From Rhodopseudomonas_A palustris_F (GTDB taxonomy: Bacteria > Pseudomonadota > Alphaproteobacteria > Rhizobiales > Xanthobacteraceae), in assembly GCF_000013745.1 (NCBI RefSeq), contig NC_007925.1, forward strand, positions 2,108,001 through 2,172,000: a stretch of 64,000 nucleotides of DNA. The letters run 5' to 3'. This document shows, piece by piece, positions 9,552 through 18,439 of the stretch (positions are counted from its first letter, which is position 1; every line of letters starts with the position of its first letter). The translations under genes and the position numbers were made by a program. The notes beneath the pieces were generated by a model, which made no database searches, was not told the DNA's origin, and saw only the letters and a list, made by a program, of their open reading frames with translations.

Positions 9552-10559
9552 ATGGACGCCATTTTTCTGCAGATCCTGAACGGCCTCGACAAAGGAGGGG
9601 CCTATGCGCTGATCGCGCTCGGGTTGACGCTCGCTTTCGGCACGCTCGGCGTGGTGAATTTCGCGCACGGCGCGCTGTTCATGCTCGGCGCGTTCTGCGC
9701 CGTGGTGTTCAACAAGCTGCTCACGCTGGAGATCATCCGTGTCGATCCGACCAAGTTGACCCCGTGGGGATCGCCGCTGGAGGTCAAGACGCCTTACGTG
9801 CAGGCGATGCTTGGCGACTGGGGAAAAATCTTCATCGACTACTCGGTGCCGATGTCGATCCTGATGGCGATCCCGGTGATGCTGCTGATCGGCATCATCA
9901 TCGAGCGCGGCCTGATCCGGTTCTTCTACAAGCGCCCGCACGCGGACCAGATCCTCGTCACCTTCGGCCTCGCCATTGTGCTGCAAGAGATCGTCAAGCA
10001 TTTCTTCGGTGCCAATCCGATCGCCCAATCCGCGCCGCAGATCTTCTCGGGCAGTCTGCAATTGACCGAGGCGATCGTCTATCCGTACTGGCGTATCGTC
10101 TATCTGGCGTTCTCGTTGGCGGTGATCGCGGCGGTGTTCGCCTTCCTGCAGCTCACCACCTTCGGCATGGTGGTGCGCGCCGGGATGCAGGACCGCGAGA
10201 CCGTCGGTCTGCTCGGCATCAATATCGAGCGCCGCTTCACCATCGTGTTCGGGCTTGCGACGGTCGTCGCGGGGCTGGCCGGGGTGATGTACACGCCGAT
10301 CGTGCCGCCTGATTACCATATGGGAATGGATTTTCTGGTGCTGTCATTCGTCGTCGTCGTGGTCGGCGGCATGGGATCACTGCCCGGCGCGGTGCTGGCC
10401 GGTTTCATGCTCGGAATTTTGCAGTCCTTCGCCTCGATGAACGAGGTCAAGAGCCTGGTGCCGGGCATCGACCAGATCATCATCTATCTGGTCGCCGTCG
10501 TGATCTTGCTGGTGCGCCCGCGCGGTTTGCTGGGGCGCAAAGGCGTGATGGAAAGCTGA
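9552..10559 (+). CDS. Branched-chain-amino-acid-type ABC transporter permease (LivH-like)
   Basis: A 335-residue inner-membrane permease with the family start FLQILNGLDKGGAYALIALGLTLAFGTLGVVNFAHGALFMLGAF. It carries a cytoplasmic coupling segment, GMVVRAGMQDRETVGLLGINI, and a GGMGSLPGAVLAGF motif near the C-terminus. It forms the channel with the LivM-like subunit encoded 4 bases downstream. The 224-base gap after the binding-protein gene suggests differential expression within one operon. Confidence 0.93.
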   Translation: MDAIFLQILNGLDKGGAYALIALGLTLAFGTLGVVNFAHGALFMLGAFCAVVFNKLLTLEIIRVDPTKLTPWGSPLEVKTPYVQAMLGDWGKIFIDYSVPMSILMAIPVMLLIGIIIERGLIRFFYKRPHADQILVTFGLAIVLQEIVKHFFGANPIAQSAPQIFSGSLQLTEAIVYPYWRIVYLAFSLAVIAAVFAFLQLTTFGMVVRAGMQDRETVGLLGINIERRFTIVFGLATVVAGLAGVMYTPIVPPDYHMGMDFLVLSFVVVVVGGMGSLPGAVLAGFMLGILQSFASMNEVKSLVPGIDQIIIYLVAVVILLVRPRGLLGRKGVMES

Positions 10560-10563
10560 TCCG

Positions 10564-11799
10564 ATGAAGCACACGTCGAAATTCGCCGATATCGCCCTCT
10601 TGATCGGCTTCGCAATCGTGGTGGCGCTCGGGCCGGTGATCTTCACCCCGATCGGCGCCGGCTATCCCGACCTGCTGCAGAAGTTCGCGATCTACGGCGT
10701 CTTCGCGATCGGCTTTAACATCCTGTTCGGTCTCACCGGCTATCTGTCGTTCGGCCACGCCGCGTTTCTCGGGGTCGGCTCCTACGCCGCGGTGTGGTCG
10801 TTCAAGCTGGTGTCGATGGACCTGTTGCCGGCGGTGGCGTTCTCGGTCGTCCTCGCGGGCGTGCTGGCGCTGGCGATCGGATTCATCAGCCTGCGGCGCT
10901 CCGGCATCTACTTCTCGATCCTGACGCTGGCGTTTGCGCAGATGTGCTACAACATGGCGTATTCGGTGCTGACGCCGATCACCAATGGCGAGACCGGATT
11001 GCGCGTGCTGCGTCAGGATCCACGCCATCTCGACGCCATGTTCGGTTACGTGTCGCCGACGCCGTCGCTGCTCGGCCTGCCGATCACCGGCTGGACCGGC
11101 TTCTACATTTGCGGCGCGGTGCTGGTCGCGGCGTTCGGCCTGTCGATCGCAATCTTCCGTTCGCCGTTCGGCATGACGCTGCGCGCCATCAAGTCGAACC
11201 AGAACCGAATGGGCTACACCGGCTATCATACGCGGCCGTATCTGCTGTCCGCCTTCGTGATCTCGGGCATGTTCGCCGGCCTGGCCGGCTCCTTGCTGGC
11301 GGCGACCGATCCGTTGGTCGGCGCCGAGCGCATGCAATGGACCGCCTCGGGCGAAGTGGTGCTGATGACGATTCTCGGCGGCGCCGGAACGCTGCTCGGC
11401 CCGGTGCTCGGCACCGGCCTGATCAAGTATTTCGAGAACATCTTCTCGGCCTACAACGAGCCGCAACTCACAGCCGTGTTTGCCTTCTTGCCGGACGGAG
11501 TCCGCGAGTTGGTGGTCAAGACGGCCGGGCTGTTCGTGGGCGAAGGCTGGCAGCTCACGTTGGGCCTGTTGTTCATGGCGGTGGTGATCTTCCTGCCCGG
11601 CGGCATCATGGAAGGCATCAACCGGCTGCTCGGCTTCAAGCATACGCCGAGGGTCAAGTCGCTCGGCGACTCGCCGCAGCGCGATGCCCTCGGTGAGAGC
11701 GTGATCGAGGAGATGCCGTCGAGCCACGGCGCGGCGGCGGCGGAAAAGAAGGTCGCCGAGCACGAGACTGCCGAGAAGAAGAGGGCCGTTGCGCCATGA
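10564..11799 (+). CDS. Branched-chain-amino-acid-type ABC transporter permease (LivM-like)
   Basis: A 411-residue inner-membrane permease. Landmarks are IYGVFAIGFNILFGLTGYLSFGHAAFLGVG, RRSGIYFSILTLAFAQM and the coupling loop RSPFGMTLRAIKSNQNRMGYTGY. After the last helix there is an unusually long hydrophilic tail of about 60 residues, alanine- and lysine-rich (AAAAEKKVAEHETAEKKR). Its stop overlaps the start of the ATPase gene by 4 bases, so translation is probably coupled. Confidence 0.93.
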   Translation: MKHTSKFADIALLIGFAIVVALGPVIFTPIGAGYPDLLQKFAIYGVFAIGFNILFGLTGYLSFGHAAFLGVGSYAAVWSFKLVSMDLLPAVAFSVVLAGVLALAIGFISLRRSGIYFSILTLAFAQMCYNMAYSVLTPITNGETGLRVLRQDPRHLDAMFGYVSPTPSLLGLPITGWTGFYICGAVLVAAFGLSIAIFRSPFGMTLRAIKSNQNRMGYTGYHTRPYLLSAFVISGMFAGLAGSLLAATDPLVGAERMQWTASGEVVLMTILGGAGTLLGPVLGTGLIKYFENIFSAYNEPQLTAVFAFLPDGVRELVVKTAGLFVGEGWQLTLGLLFMAVVIFLPGGIMEGINRLLGFKHTPRVKSLGDSPQRDALGESVIEEMPSSHGAAAAEKKVAEHETAEKKRAVAP

Positions 11800-12566
11800 C
11801 TGCGACCAACAATATCGTCCTGCACATCGATCACGTGCACAAGAGCTTCGCGGGCTTGCACGCGCTAGCCGATGTAAATCTGGACATCCGCGAGGGCGAA
11901 ACCCACGCCATCATCGGGCCGAACGGCGCCGGAAAGTCGACGCTGCTCAACGTCTGCGTCGGCGTGCTGCCGCCAACCCAGGGCAAGGTGATGTTCCACG
12001 GCACCGAGCTGACCGGACTCCAGCCTTACGAGATCAACCAGCTCGGCGTGGCGCGGGTGTTCCAGACCCCGGAGATCTTCGGCGATCTCACCGTACTCGA
12101 GAACGTGATGATGGCGATGCTGTCGCATCGCGACGGCGCGTTCCGGCTGAAGCTGGTGTCGCGCTTCGACGAGCAGGGCGAAATCGGTCAGCGCGCCATC
12201 CAGGCGCTGCGCGAGCGCGGGCTTGGCGAGCATCTGTATCATCTCGGCGGCGCGCTGTCGCGCGGCGACAAGCGGCGGCTCGAGATGGTGATCGGGCTGG
12301 TGCAGAAGCCGAAATTGCTGTTGCTCGACGAGCCGACCGCCGGCATGGCGCGCGCCGACACCAACGCCACCATCGGGATCCTGCGGCAGATCAAGCAGTC
12401 GGGGATGACCATCGTGATCATCGAGCACGACATGCACGTGGTGTTCTCGCTCGCCGACCGCATCACCGTGCTGGCCGGCGGACGGGTGATAGCGCAGGGC
12501 GTTCCCGACGAGATCAAGGGCAATCCGAAGGTGATCGAAGCCTATCTTGGCGAGGAGCAGGTATGA
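11796..12566 (+). CDS. Branched-chain-amino-acid-type ABC transporter ATP-binding protein (LivG-like)
   Basis: A 256-residue cytoplasmic ATPase. The Walker A is GPNGAGKST (about 43-51) and the Walker B is LLLLDEPTAGMA, followed by a switch His in VIIEHDMHVVF. The signature loop reads LSRGDKRRLE instead of the canonical LSGGQ; this LSRG-D variant occurs in some LivG-type subunits. The LivG-typical VARVFQTPEIFGDLTVLENV is present. It overlaps both neighbours by 4 bases. Confidence 0.93.
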   Translation: MTATNNIVLHIDHVHKSFAGLHALADVNLDIREGETHAIIGPNGAGKSTLLNVCVGVLPPTQGKVMFHGTELTGLQPYEINQLGVARVFQTPEIFGDLTVLENVMMAMLSHRDGAFRLKLVSRFDEQGEIGQRAIQALRERGLGEHLYHLGGALSRGDKRRLEMVIGLVQKPKLLLLDEPTAGMARADTNATIGILRQIKQSGMTIVIIEHDMHVVFSLADRITVLAGGRVIAQGVPDEIKGNPKVIEAYLGEEQV

Positions 12567-13315
12567 GCACGAAGACCGTCGAACGCGCCCGCGCGGACCA
12601 CGCCGAGGCCGCGCCGTTCTTTTCTTGCCGAGGCCTCAACGCCTATTACGGCGACAGCTACATCGTGCAGAACGTCTCGTTCTCGCTCAACAAGGGTGAG
12701 ATCCTGGCGCTGCTCGGCCGCAACGGCGCCGGCAAGACCTCGACGTTGCGGGCGATCGCCCGCGCCTCGACACCGGAGCTGCATTCCGGCGAAGTCGTCC
12801 TCGACGGCATCAAGCTGCACGGCAAGCCGAACTACTATGCGGCAGAGGCGGGCGTGCAACTCGTCCAGGAGGATCGCCGCATCATTCCCGGCATGACGGT
12901 AGAGCAGAACCTGCAGCTGGCGGTGATCTCCGGCAGTGTCGGCTGGCCGTTCGAGCGGATCTACGCGCTGTTTCCGCGGCTCGCCGAACGGCGCAAACAG
13001 GAAGGCGTGACGATGTCGGGCGGCGAGCAGCAAATGCTGGCGATCGCCCGCGCGCTGGCGCGCGATCTCAAATTACTGCTGCTGGACGAGCCCTACGAAG
13101 GCCTCGCCCCGGTGGTGCGTCAAGACATCGCCAAAGCGCTCAGGGAAGTGCGTGCCGCCGGCATCACCAGCATCATCGTCGAGCAGAACGCGGTGGCGGC
13201 GCTCGAATTGTCGGATCGTGCGGTGATACTCGATACCGGTGAGGTCGCGTTCGACGGCACCGCCCGCGATGTGCTCGACAGCGAGGAACTGCGTCACAAA
13301 TTTCTGGCGATTTGA
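12563..13315 (+). CDS. Branched-chain-amino-acid-type ABC transporter ATP-binding protein (LivF-like)
   Basis: A 250-residue second ATPase and last gene of the operon, starting at the ATG overlapping the previous stop (ATGA). It has Walker A GRNGAGKTS, a Q-loop LVQEDRRIIPGMTVEQNL typical of LivF, signature MSGGEQQMLAIARAL and Walker B LLLLDEPYEGLAP. The N-terminus is about 20 residues longer than standard LivF. Confidence 0.93.
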   Translation: MSTKTVERARADHAEAAPFFSCRGLNAYYGDSYIVQNVSFSLNKGEILALLGRNGAGKTSTLRAIARASTPELHSGEVVLDGIKLHGKPNYYAAEAGVQLVQEDRRIIPGMTVEQNLQLAVISGSVGWPFERIYALFPRLAERRKQEGVTMSGGEQQMLAIARALARDLKLLLLDEPYEGLAPVVRQDIAKALREVRAAGITSIIVEQNAVAALELSDRAVILDTGEVAFDGTARDVLDSEELRHKFLAI

Positions 13316-13497
13316 GGCCGAGTCGCGGTCTGCCGCAGGTGTCGGCGCAACCGTTCAGCCGAAGTCGAGACGACAACGGCGTCACGGCAAGTCGTGCGAC
13401 CGTAGCCCGCGATGCTGAGCGGGCAGGGTCCGGTCGGTGTGCTCGGGAAGCGGTGGTCGATCCCCGCTCGCCGACGGGCATCCACGCGCCGGCTTCG

Positions 13498-14301
13498 TCA
13501 CAGACTGGCGATCACCATGAGCAACGCGATGCCGGCGGTCGAGACGAGGGCAAATACAGCGTCGGGCTTGCGGAAAGCGGAGTCGTCCTGCATCGGCCAC
13601 AGACGACCGTCGAAACCGCGGCAGCGCATCGCCGCGGTGATGCGTTCGGCGCGCTCGATCGAGCGGACCATCAGCATGCCGAACAGCCAGCCGATGCTGC
13701 GCCAGGTGTGGCGGTCGCTGCGCAGCCGAAACGCGCGCGCCTTCATCGCGGTGCGCAGCCGCTGGTATTCACGGTGCAGCACGTCGAGATAGCGAATGGT
13801 GAACGCATAGAGATGCACCAGCTTGTGCGGCGCTCCCAGCCGCGCTAGCGCGCGGCCGAGCAGCACGCTGTCCATGCTGCCGAGCAGAGCCAACATGGCG
13901 ATCACGACGGCGTTTCCCTTCAGCAGGATCAGCACTGCGCGCTCGACACCCGACCAACTCGCCGACATCCCGCCGACCGAGAGCCACGGCTCCCCGGGGA
14001 CGGTTAAGGGGAGCGAAATCAGCGCCATCACCATGAAGCCGTCGAGCGTCGCCAGCTTGTGCAACGTCGCTTGTAGCGGGAGTCGCGCCGCGATGCCGAG
14101 CGCGGCGGCGAGGCCGAGCGCAACCGCCGCTGCGGCGGGCGCGTTCAGGACGACAACGACCAAGGCGAACACGATTGCGGCGAGCAGCCGCGTGCGCGGA
14201 TCGAGACAATCGATCGGACCTGCATCGGCTGCGAGGTCGAGAGGCGCGTCGCAGATGCAAGCGTCGCCTGCGACGACCGTGTTGGCATCGAGCACGCTCA
14301 T
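13498..14301 (-). CDS. nikQ: ECF-type nickel transporter transmembrane subunit NikQ (CbiQ family)
   Basis: A 267-residue CbiQ/EcfT membrane protein that would couple the ATPase to the metal-binding subunits. It has hydrophobic helices and the cytoplasmic coupling region with FTIRYLDVLHREYQRLRTAMKARAFR and MRCRGFDGR. EcfT proteins normally show two Ala-Arg-Gly-type motifs at the ATPase-docking helices. Here the first is ARA rather than ARG, while the cobalt paralogue at 24672 keeps ARG. The start overlaps the nikL stop (ATGA). No nikO ATPase gene follows: the next gene is the convergent LivF. Confidence 0.9.
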   Translation of the reverse strand: MSVLDANTVVAGDACICDAPLDLAADAGPIDCLDPRTRLLAAIVFALVVVVLNAPAAAAVALGLAAALGIAARLPLQATLHKLATLDGFMVMALISLPLTVPGEPWLSVGGMSASWSGVERAVLILLKGNAVVIAMLALLGSMDSVLLGRALARLGAPHKLVHLYAFTIRYLDVLHREYQRLRTAMKARAFRLRSDRHTWRSIGWLFGMLMVRSIERAERITAAMRCRGFDGRLWPMQDDSAFRKPDAVFALVSTAGIALLMVIASL

Positions 14302-14936
14302 TGTGCCGCTTCCTTCTCGCCATCGGCGAGGCGTCGGCGCAGCTTGTGGCCCGACCGTGACGCGAAGCCATAGGCCAGCCCGCCCAGCCCAATGATGTAG
14401 CCGATGCCGCCCAGCACGTCGTGCCAACGCACGACTTCCTGGTAGCTGTCGAGTTGTTCGCGCAGCGGCCGGATTTGTCGCGCCACGCTCTGCTCGACCA
14501 ACGCGGCCAGATCAGGAACGGGGGCCGCCGTCGCGACGGCAACCGCTGGCGGCATGGTGGCGCTTGGCGTCGGTGCGGTGGCGTTTCCCGCGGTCAGGTC
14601 GCCGGGCAGGCTCTCCGGCAATTCGGCCGCCTTGATGGTGAAGCCTGCCTCGTGGCCGTCGCCACCATCCGCAGCGATACGGTAATCGACCCGGCGCTGG
14701 GCTTCGAAGTGGAATCCACCTTGCGGGTCGGTTCGCCCTTGGAACACGGTCGCCCCATCGGGCGCGGTGGCGGTGATCTGGGCATCCTGCGCCCGTCCGC
14801 CGGGACTGAAATAGACATAGCCTGATACGATGGCGCCCTCCACCGTCGCGAACAGCTTCATCTTATGGGCAAGCGCCTGGTTTGCAGGGCCGAGCAGCGC
14901 CGCAGCCAACGCCAGCGAGAAGACGACCATCCTCAT
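14298..14936 (-). CDS. nikL: NikL-type accessory protein of the nickel ECF transporter
   Basis: A 212-residue protein with a signal peptide (MRMVVFSLALAAALLGPANQALA) followed by HKMKLFATVEGA. The predicted mature protein begins with His, a feature of metal-handling proteins of this group. A carboxypeptidase-like beta domain (SGYVYFSPGG, GRTDPQGGFHF), a Pro/Ala linker and a C-terminal transmembrane helix (DVLGGIGYIIGLGGLAYGFA) complete it. NikL replaces NikN in several proteobacterial nickel systems. It overlaps nikM and nikQ by 4 bases each. Confidence 0.85.
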   Translation of the reverse strand: MRMVVFSLALAAALLGPANQALAHKMKLFATVEGAIVSGYVYFSPGGRAQDAQITATAPDGATVFQGRTDPQGGFHFEAQRRVDYRIAADGGDGHEAGFTIKAAELPESLPGDLTAGNATAPTPSATMPPAVAVATAAPVPDLAALVEQSVARQIRPLREQLDSYQEVVRWHDVLGGIGYIIGLGGLAYGFASRSGHKLRRRLADGEKEAAQ

Positions 14937-15568
14937 GACGCGATCTCCTCGGCAAGGCAGGCGGGCGTGCGATCCAGGAATTCCGGTTTGACGCGCAGCA
15001 GCAGACCGATGGCGGCGGCGGTGAAGAATCCTTCGATGATCATCACCGGGACGTGGGCGACCAGCACCAGCTTGGCGGCCGGGACGAATTCGCGTCCGCT
15101 CAGCGCCAGCACCAGCGCCACTGACAATGCGGTCAACAGCACGCCCAACACGCCGGCGGCTCCGGCGGCCGGCACCGCCCAGCGCTCGCCGGCATGGGCG
15201 CGCACGGCGTCGAACAGCAAGCCGCACAGCACCGCGGGGACCGCCATGTTCATCACGTTGACGCCGAGCACCACCAAGCCACCGAAACCGAACATCACGG
15301 CCTGTAGCAATAGCGCGATCAGAATCGCCGGAAATGCCGCCCAACCGAGCGCCACGCCGACCAGTCCGTTGAGGATCAAATGGACGCTCGAGGGGCCGAC
15401 CGGGAAATGCACCAGCGAGGCGACGAAGAACACCGCCGACAGCACCGCGACCTGCGGGATGCGCTCGGCATCCAGCCGCTTCAGCCCGTAAGCACAACCC
15501 GCAGCCGCCACAGCGGCACCGACGGCGAGCACCGGGAGGGAGAGAACGCCGTCGGGAATGTGGGCCAT
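14933..15568 (-). CDS. nikM: ECF-type nickel transporter substrate-specific subunit NikM
   Basis: A 211-residue membrane protein, the metal-recognition (S) component. The N-terminus MAHIPDGVLSLP matches the NikM/CbiM pattern in which an N-terminal His takes part in Ni/Co binding. Further landmarks are LVHFPVGPSSVHLILNGLVGV and FVPAAKLVLVAHVPVMIIEG. The link to NikR makes nickel the likely substrate. About 49% of residues look identical by eye to CbiM at 23409, so the two clusters are paralogous. Confidence 0.92.
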   Translation of the reverse strand: MAHIPDGVLSLPVLAVGAAVAAAGCAYGLKRLDAERIPQVAVLSAVFFVASLVHFPVGPSSVHLILNGLVGVALGWAAFPAILIALLLQAVMFGFGGLVVLGVNVMNMAVPAVLCGLLFDAVRAHAGERWAVPAAGAAGVLGVLLTALSVALVLALSGREFVPAAKLVLVAHVPVMIIEGFFTAAAIGLLLRVKPEFLDRTPACLAEEIAS

Positions 15569-15587
15569 TTGCGCGTTCCGCTGCCGA

Positions 15588-16364
15588 TCACTTCATATCG
15601 ACGGCCTTGACCCAAATGGTCCCGCCGATCTCGACGCGGGCCGGCTTGCCGTCCGGCCCTTTGATCGGCTTGTCGGCATCGGTCAGCGCGTTGAAGGCCC
15701 ACCAGCCCGCGCGCGGCATCGCATAGGCAAACACGCCCTGCGCATCGGTCTTGACCACCTGGGTGATGAACGGATCAGCCGGCGCCTTGACCGAGCCGTC
15801 GTTGACCCATTCGATTTCAACGTCGGCGAAGGCGAGCGGCTTGCCGTTCTTCTTCACCACACCGCGGAACAGGTTGCCGGTCCAGACGCCGTAGGGACGG
15901 GTCAGCGGTTGAATCTCGATCGGAAAGCCGACCAGTGCATCCCAGTCTTCGCCAGATCCGAAATCGACCACCGCCTTGGCGTAATGCAGAATGTACTTCT
16001 TCTCTGCCGGCTCCCAGAACGGTGCGGGCTCGATATAGAACACATAGTCGCCGGGCTCGGTGAAGCGGTAGGTCGATCCGAATGCGGCCTTGCCGTTGAC
16101 GTCCTTCTTGGTCAAGGCGCCGCGTAGGTCGGTCTTTTTGCCCTTGGTCAGAACGCCGAACTGCGCCGGTTGCCCCATGTCCATGGTGGGGCCGCGCTCC
16201 ATCGGATGGGTGAACACGATGTCGAGCGCCACGGTGCGCTCGCCTTCCACGGCCACGATGTCGGCCGAGGGAATGATCTCCTGGAAATGCGCAGCAGCGC
16301 TGCGGGCGCCGAGCGCCAGCCCGATCACAGCCGCGGTGGAAAGAAATTTCCCCAATTTATTCAT
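15588..16364 (-). CDS. nikK: Periplasmic NikK-type protein (DUF4198) of the nickel transporter
   Basis: A 258-residue secreted protein. The signal peptide ends near ARSAAAHFQEII, putting a His at or near the mature N-terminus. The body is a DUF4198 domain with VALDIVFTHPMERGPTMDMGQPAQFGV, FWEPAEKKYILHYAKAVV and a late Ig-like segment (DAQGVFAYAMPRAGWWAF). Such NikK proteins head nickel ECF clusters and may deliver metal to NikM. The start ATG at 16364 gives a clean signal peptide; the frame is open upstream to 16436. It lies 19 bases before nikM and downstream of nikR. Confidence 0.87.
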   Translation of the reverse strand: MNKLGKFLSTAAVIGLALGARSAAAHFQEIIPSADIVAVEGERTVALDIVFTHPMERGPTMDMGQPAQFGVLTKGKKTDLRGALTKKDVNGKAAFGSTYRFTEPGDYVFYIEPAPFWEPAEKKYILHYAKAVVDFGSGEDWDALVGFPIEIQPLTRPYGVWTGNLFRGVVKKNGKPLAFADVEIEWVNDGSVKAPADPFITQVVKTDAQGVFAYAMPRAGWWAFNALTDADKPIKGPDGKPARVEIGGTIWVKAVDMK

Positions 16365-16387
16365 GGTGGTGCAACTCTCATGCGACG

Positions 16388-16404
16388 TTACGACGTTTTC
16401 GTAA
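16388..16404. promoter_or_regulatory. Candidate operator between nikR and nikK
   Basis: A 17-base inverted repeat, TTACGA-N5-TCGTAA, sits 24 bases upstream of the nikK start and just after the nikR stop. It also partly overlaps a GTATGA half-site on the minus strand (16410-16415). A NikR or promoter function is only a guess; the classic NikR palindrome GTATGA-N16-TCATAC is not complete here. Confidence 0.3.
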
Positions 16405-16480
16405 TTCTTCATACTCGGCGTCGGTTTTAAGCGCAATGGGCCGCTTAGCGCCTCTTCGTGTTTTCGCTTGCGGTGGTGCC

Positions 16481-16984
16481 TTAGGTTTTCGGGCTGGTAT
16501 GGAAGTGCGGAGCGGGCTTGGCTGTCTCGTCGCCGTGGTCATGATGATGACCGCGATGGCCATGAGTATGCGACGTCACCGTCACATCGACGGGGACCAC
16601 ATTGACCCGGCCGTGACGAACACCGGTTTGTGCCATCAGGGCGTCGGCGAGTTCGCGCACCGCGATCGTCGGTCCCTCCATCATCGACACTTCCAGACAG
16701 CTGTCGTGGTCGAGATGAACGTGCATGGTCGAGCGGATCAGGTCGTGGTGGGCGTGCTGGATCTCAGCGATCCGCCGCGCCAGTTCGCGTTCGTGGTGGT
16801 TGTAGACATAGCTGAGGCAGGCCACGCACAGCGGGGCGTTGTTTTCCGACAGCCGGTCTTCCTGCAGCCGGTCGCGCAACACGTCGCGCACCGCCTCGGA
16901 TCGGTTCATATAGCCCTTGCGGCGAATGAACCCGTCGAACTGCTCCAGCAGATCGTCGTCGAGCGAAACCGTTACCCGTTCCAT
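16481..16984 (-). CDS. nikR: Nickel-responsive transcriptional regulator NikR
   Basis: A 167-residue regulator. A ribbon-helix-helix DNA-binding domain (MERVTVSLDDDLLEQFDGFIRR...YMNRSEAVRDVLR) is followed by the ACT-like metal domain. The nickel-site residues are visible: HHE in VYNHHER, STMHVHLDHDSCLE with the conserved His and Cys. The C-terminal tail has an added His cluster (HTHGHRGHHHDHGD, about 138-152), likely extra metal binding. With nickel bound it should repress the nikKMLQ genes that follow on the same strand. Confidence 0.95.
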   Translation of the reverse strand: MERVTVSLDDDLLEQFDGFIRRKGYMNRSEAVRDVLRDRLQEDRLSENNAPLCVACLSYVYNHHERELARRIAEIQHAHHDLIRSTMHVHLDHDSCLEVSMMEGPTIAVRELADALMAQTGVRHGRVNVVPVDVTVTSHTHGHRGHHHDHGDETAKPAPHFHTSPKT

Positions 16985-17568
16985 GTGTCGCCACCGGTAA
17001 GATGAAAATGTGACCAGGATCTAGCACAGGCAGACAAATCCGGCATGTCTGATTTGCCTGCCGCCGAAACGTCGCGTCAACCCGTTGCGGCTGGTGCGCA
17101 GGCTTCATGACGAACCGAGCGGCTTCGACCTGGCCTGGTGGCCACGGCCCAACGTCCAACGGGAAGATCTGGAAATCACACGAAGCGCTCGAACTACTCG
17201 GAAGAGTCGTGAGCGAGGTTAGAGCGATTATAATCTGAATAAATTAGAATGACTCCAGGTCGCGCAATCTCGTTGACGCGCATTTTATCCTCGATTACTT
17301 CCGCAGCCTGCGCATGCGTCGCAATAGCGTGATCGCGCCGGTCGAGGGCCATGCAAACCATCCTCACAGCTATCGGCTCAGCGATCCGGGCGGCCATCGG
17401 GGCTGCCGCGCAATCGAGCCATCTGATTGCGCAAGTGCGCTCGGCCTTTCGGTTAGAGCTGGCGGTGATCGGTCAGCGACTGGGCGTTCGCGAGCCGATG
17501 CAATGCCCTGACGCCGGCATGCCGTTTGTTGAAACGTTCGATCGGCTGCAAACGCGCGAGGATCTCTG
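16985..17568. promoter_or_regulatory. Noncoding region between nikR and the efe iron operon
   Basis: About 580 bases containing the divergent nikR and efe promoters. An AT-rich stretch at about 17226-17250 (with TTATAATCTGAATAAATTAG) stands out against the GC-rich background. It could be an iron-regulator site, but it matches ICE or Fur boxes only loosely. An open frame at 17351-17569 touching the efeU start is treated as unproven. Confidence 0.35.
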
Positions 17569-18438
17569 ATGCTGGTGCCGTTTCTCATCATGCTGCGCGA
17601 AGGCGTCGAGGCGGCGCTGATCGTCGGGATCGTTGCCGGCTATCTGCGCCAGACCGGGCGCGGTGCCGCGATGCATCTGGTGTGGATCGGGGTCGCGGCG
17701 GCTGTGCTGCTGAGCCTAGCGTTGGGGATCGCGCTGGAATCGATGTCGGCGGAATTGCCGCAGAAGTTGCAGGAACTGTTCGAGGCCGGCGTCGGGATCT
17801 TCGCGGTGGTTGTGCTCACCGCGATGGTGTTCTGGATGCGGCGGGCGGCGCGCTCGATCAAGACGGAGCTGCACAACAGTATCGACCATGCGCTGGCGGG
17901 CGACGGCCGGCAAAGCCTGGCGCTGGTGGCGCTGGCGTTCTTCGCAGTGGCCCGCGAAGGTCTGGAATCTGTGCTGTTCCTGCTCGCCGCGTTTCAGCAG
18001 CGCGACGAGGTCGGCATCGAGGCGTTGGCCGGCGCGCTGTTGGGTCTCGCCGCCGCGGTCGGGATCGGCGTGGCGATCTATCGCGGCGGTCGCCGGCTCA
18101 ACCTCGCGCGGTTCTTCCGCTGGACCGGCGTGCTGATCCTGTTCGTCGCAGCCGGCCTGCTCGCAGGGTCGGTACGCTCGCTGCACGAGGCGGGGATCTG
18201 GAACGGCCTGCAGACGACCGCCTTCAATTGGTCGGAGGTGCTGCCGACAGACGGCGTGCTCGGCACGCTGCTGTCCGGGCTGTTCGGCTATCACGATACG
18301 CCCGCGATCGGCGAGGTGCTGGCTTACTTGGTCTTCCTGATCCCCACGCTGGTGCTGTTTCTGCGCGGTGAATCCAGGCCGGTCGTGCCGCTGGCCGCGC
18401 AGGCAGACGCGCCTTCGTCGCAACCGATTTCGAGGTGA
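17569..18438 (+). CDS. efeU: FTR1-family iron permease EfeU
   Basis: A 289-residue inner-membrane iron permease with about seven hydrophobic segments. The two REGxE iron-binding motifs are intact: REGVE at residues 10-14 and REGLE at 129-133. It imports iron with the periplasmic Efe proteins encoded next, probably after oxidation or heme-dependent processing by EfeB. It is the first gene of efeU-efeO-efeB-efeM. The start overlaps the stop of a doubtful small upstream frame. Confidence 0.95.
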   Translation: MLVPFLIMLREGVEAALIVGIVAGYLRQTGRGAAMHLVWIGVAAAVLLSLALGIALESMSAELPQKLQELFEAGVGIFAVVVLTAMVFWMRRAARSIKTELHNSIDHALAGDGRQSLALVALAFFAVAREGLESVLFLLAAFQQRDEVGIEALAGALLGLAAAVGIGVAIYRGGRRLNLARFFRWTGVLILFVAAGLLAGSVRSLHEAGIWNGLQTTAFNWSEVLPTDGVLGTLLSGLFGYHDTPAIGEVLAYLVFLIPTLVLFLRGESRPVVPLAAQADAPSSQPISR

Positions 18439-18439
18439 G

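Noticed and set aside
13316..13497. Possible decayed nikO ATPase after nikQ
   Set aside because: Translated in all minus frames, no Walker A, signature or Walker B remnant is visible.
17351..17569. 72-codon open frame whose stop overlaps the efeU start, with a modest GAGG upstream
   Set aside because: No family resemblance and weak codon pattern; the overlap could be chance. It is mentioned but not annotated as a gene.
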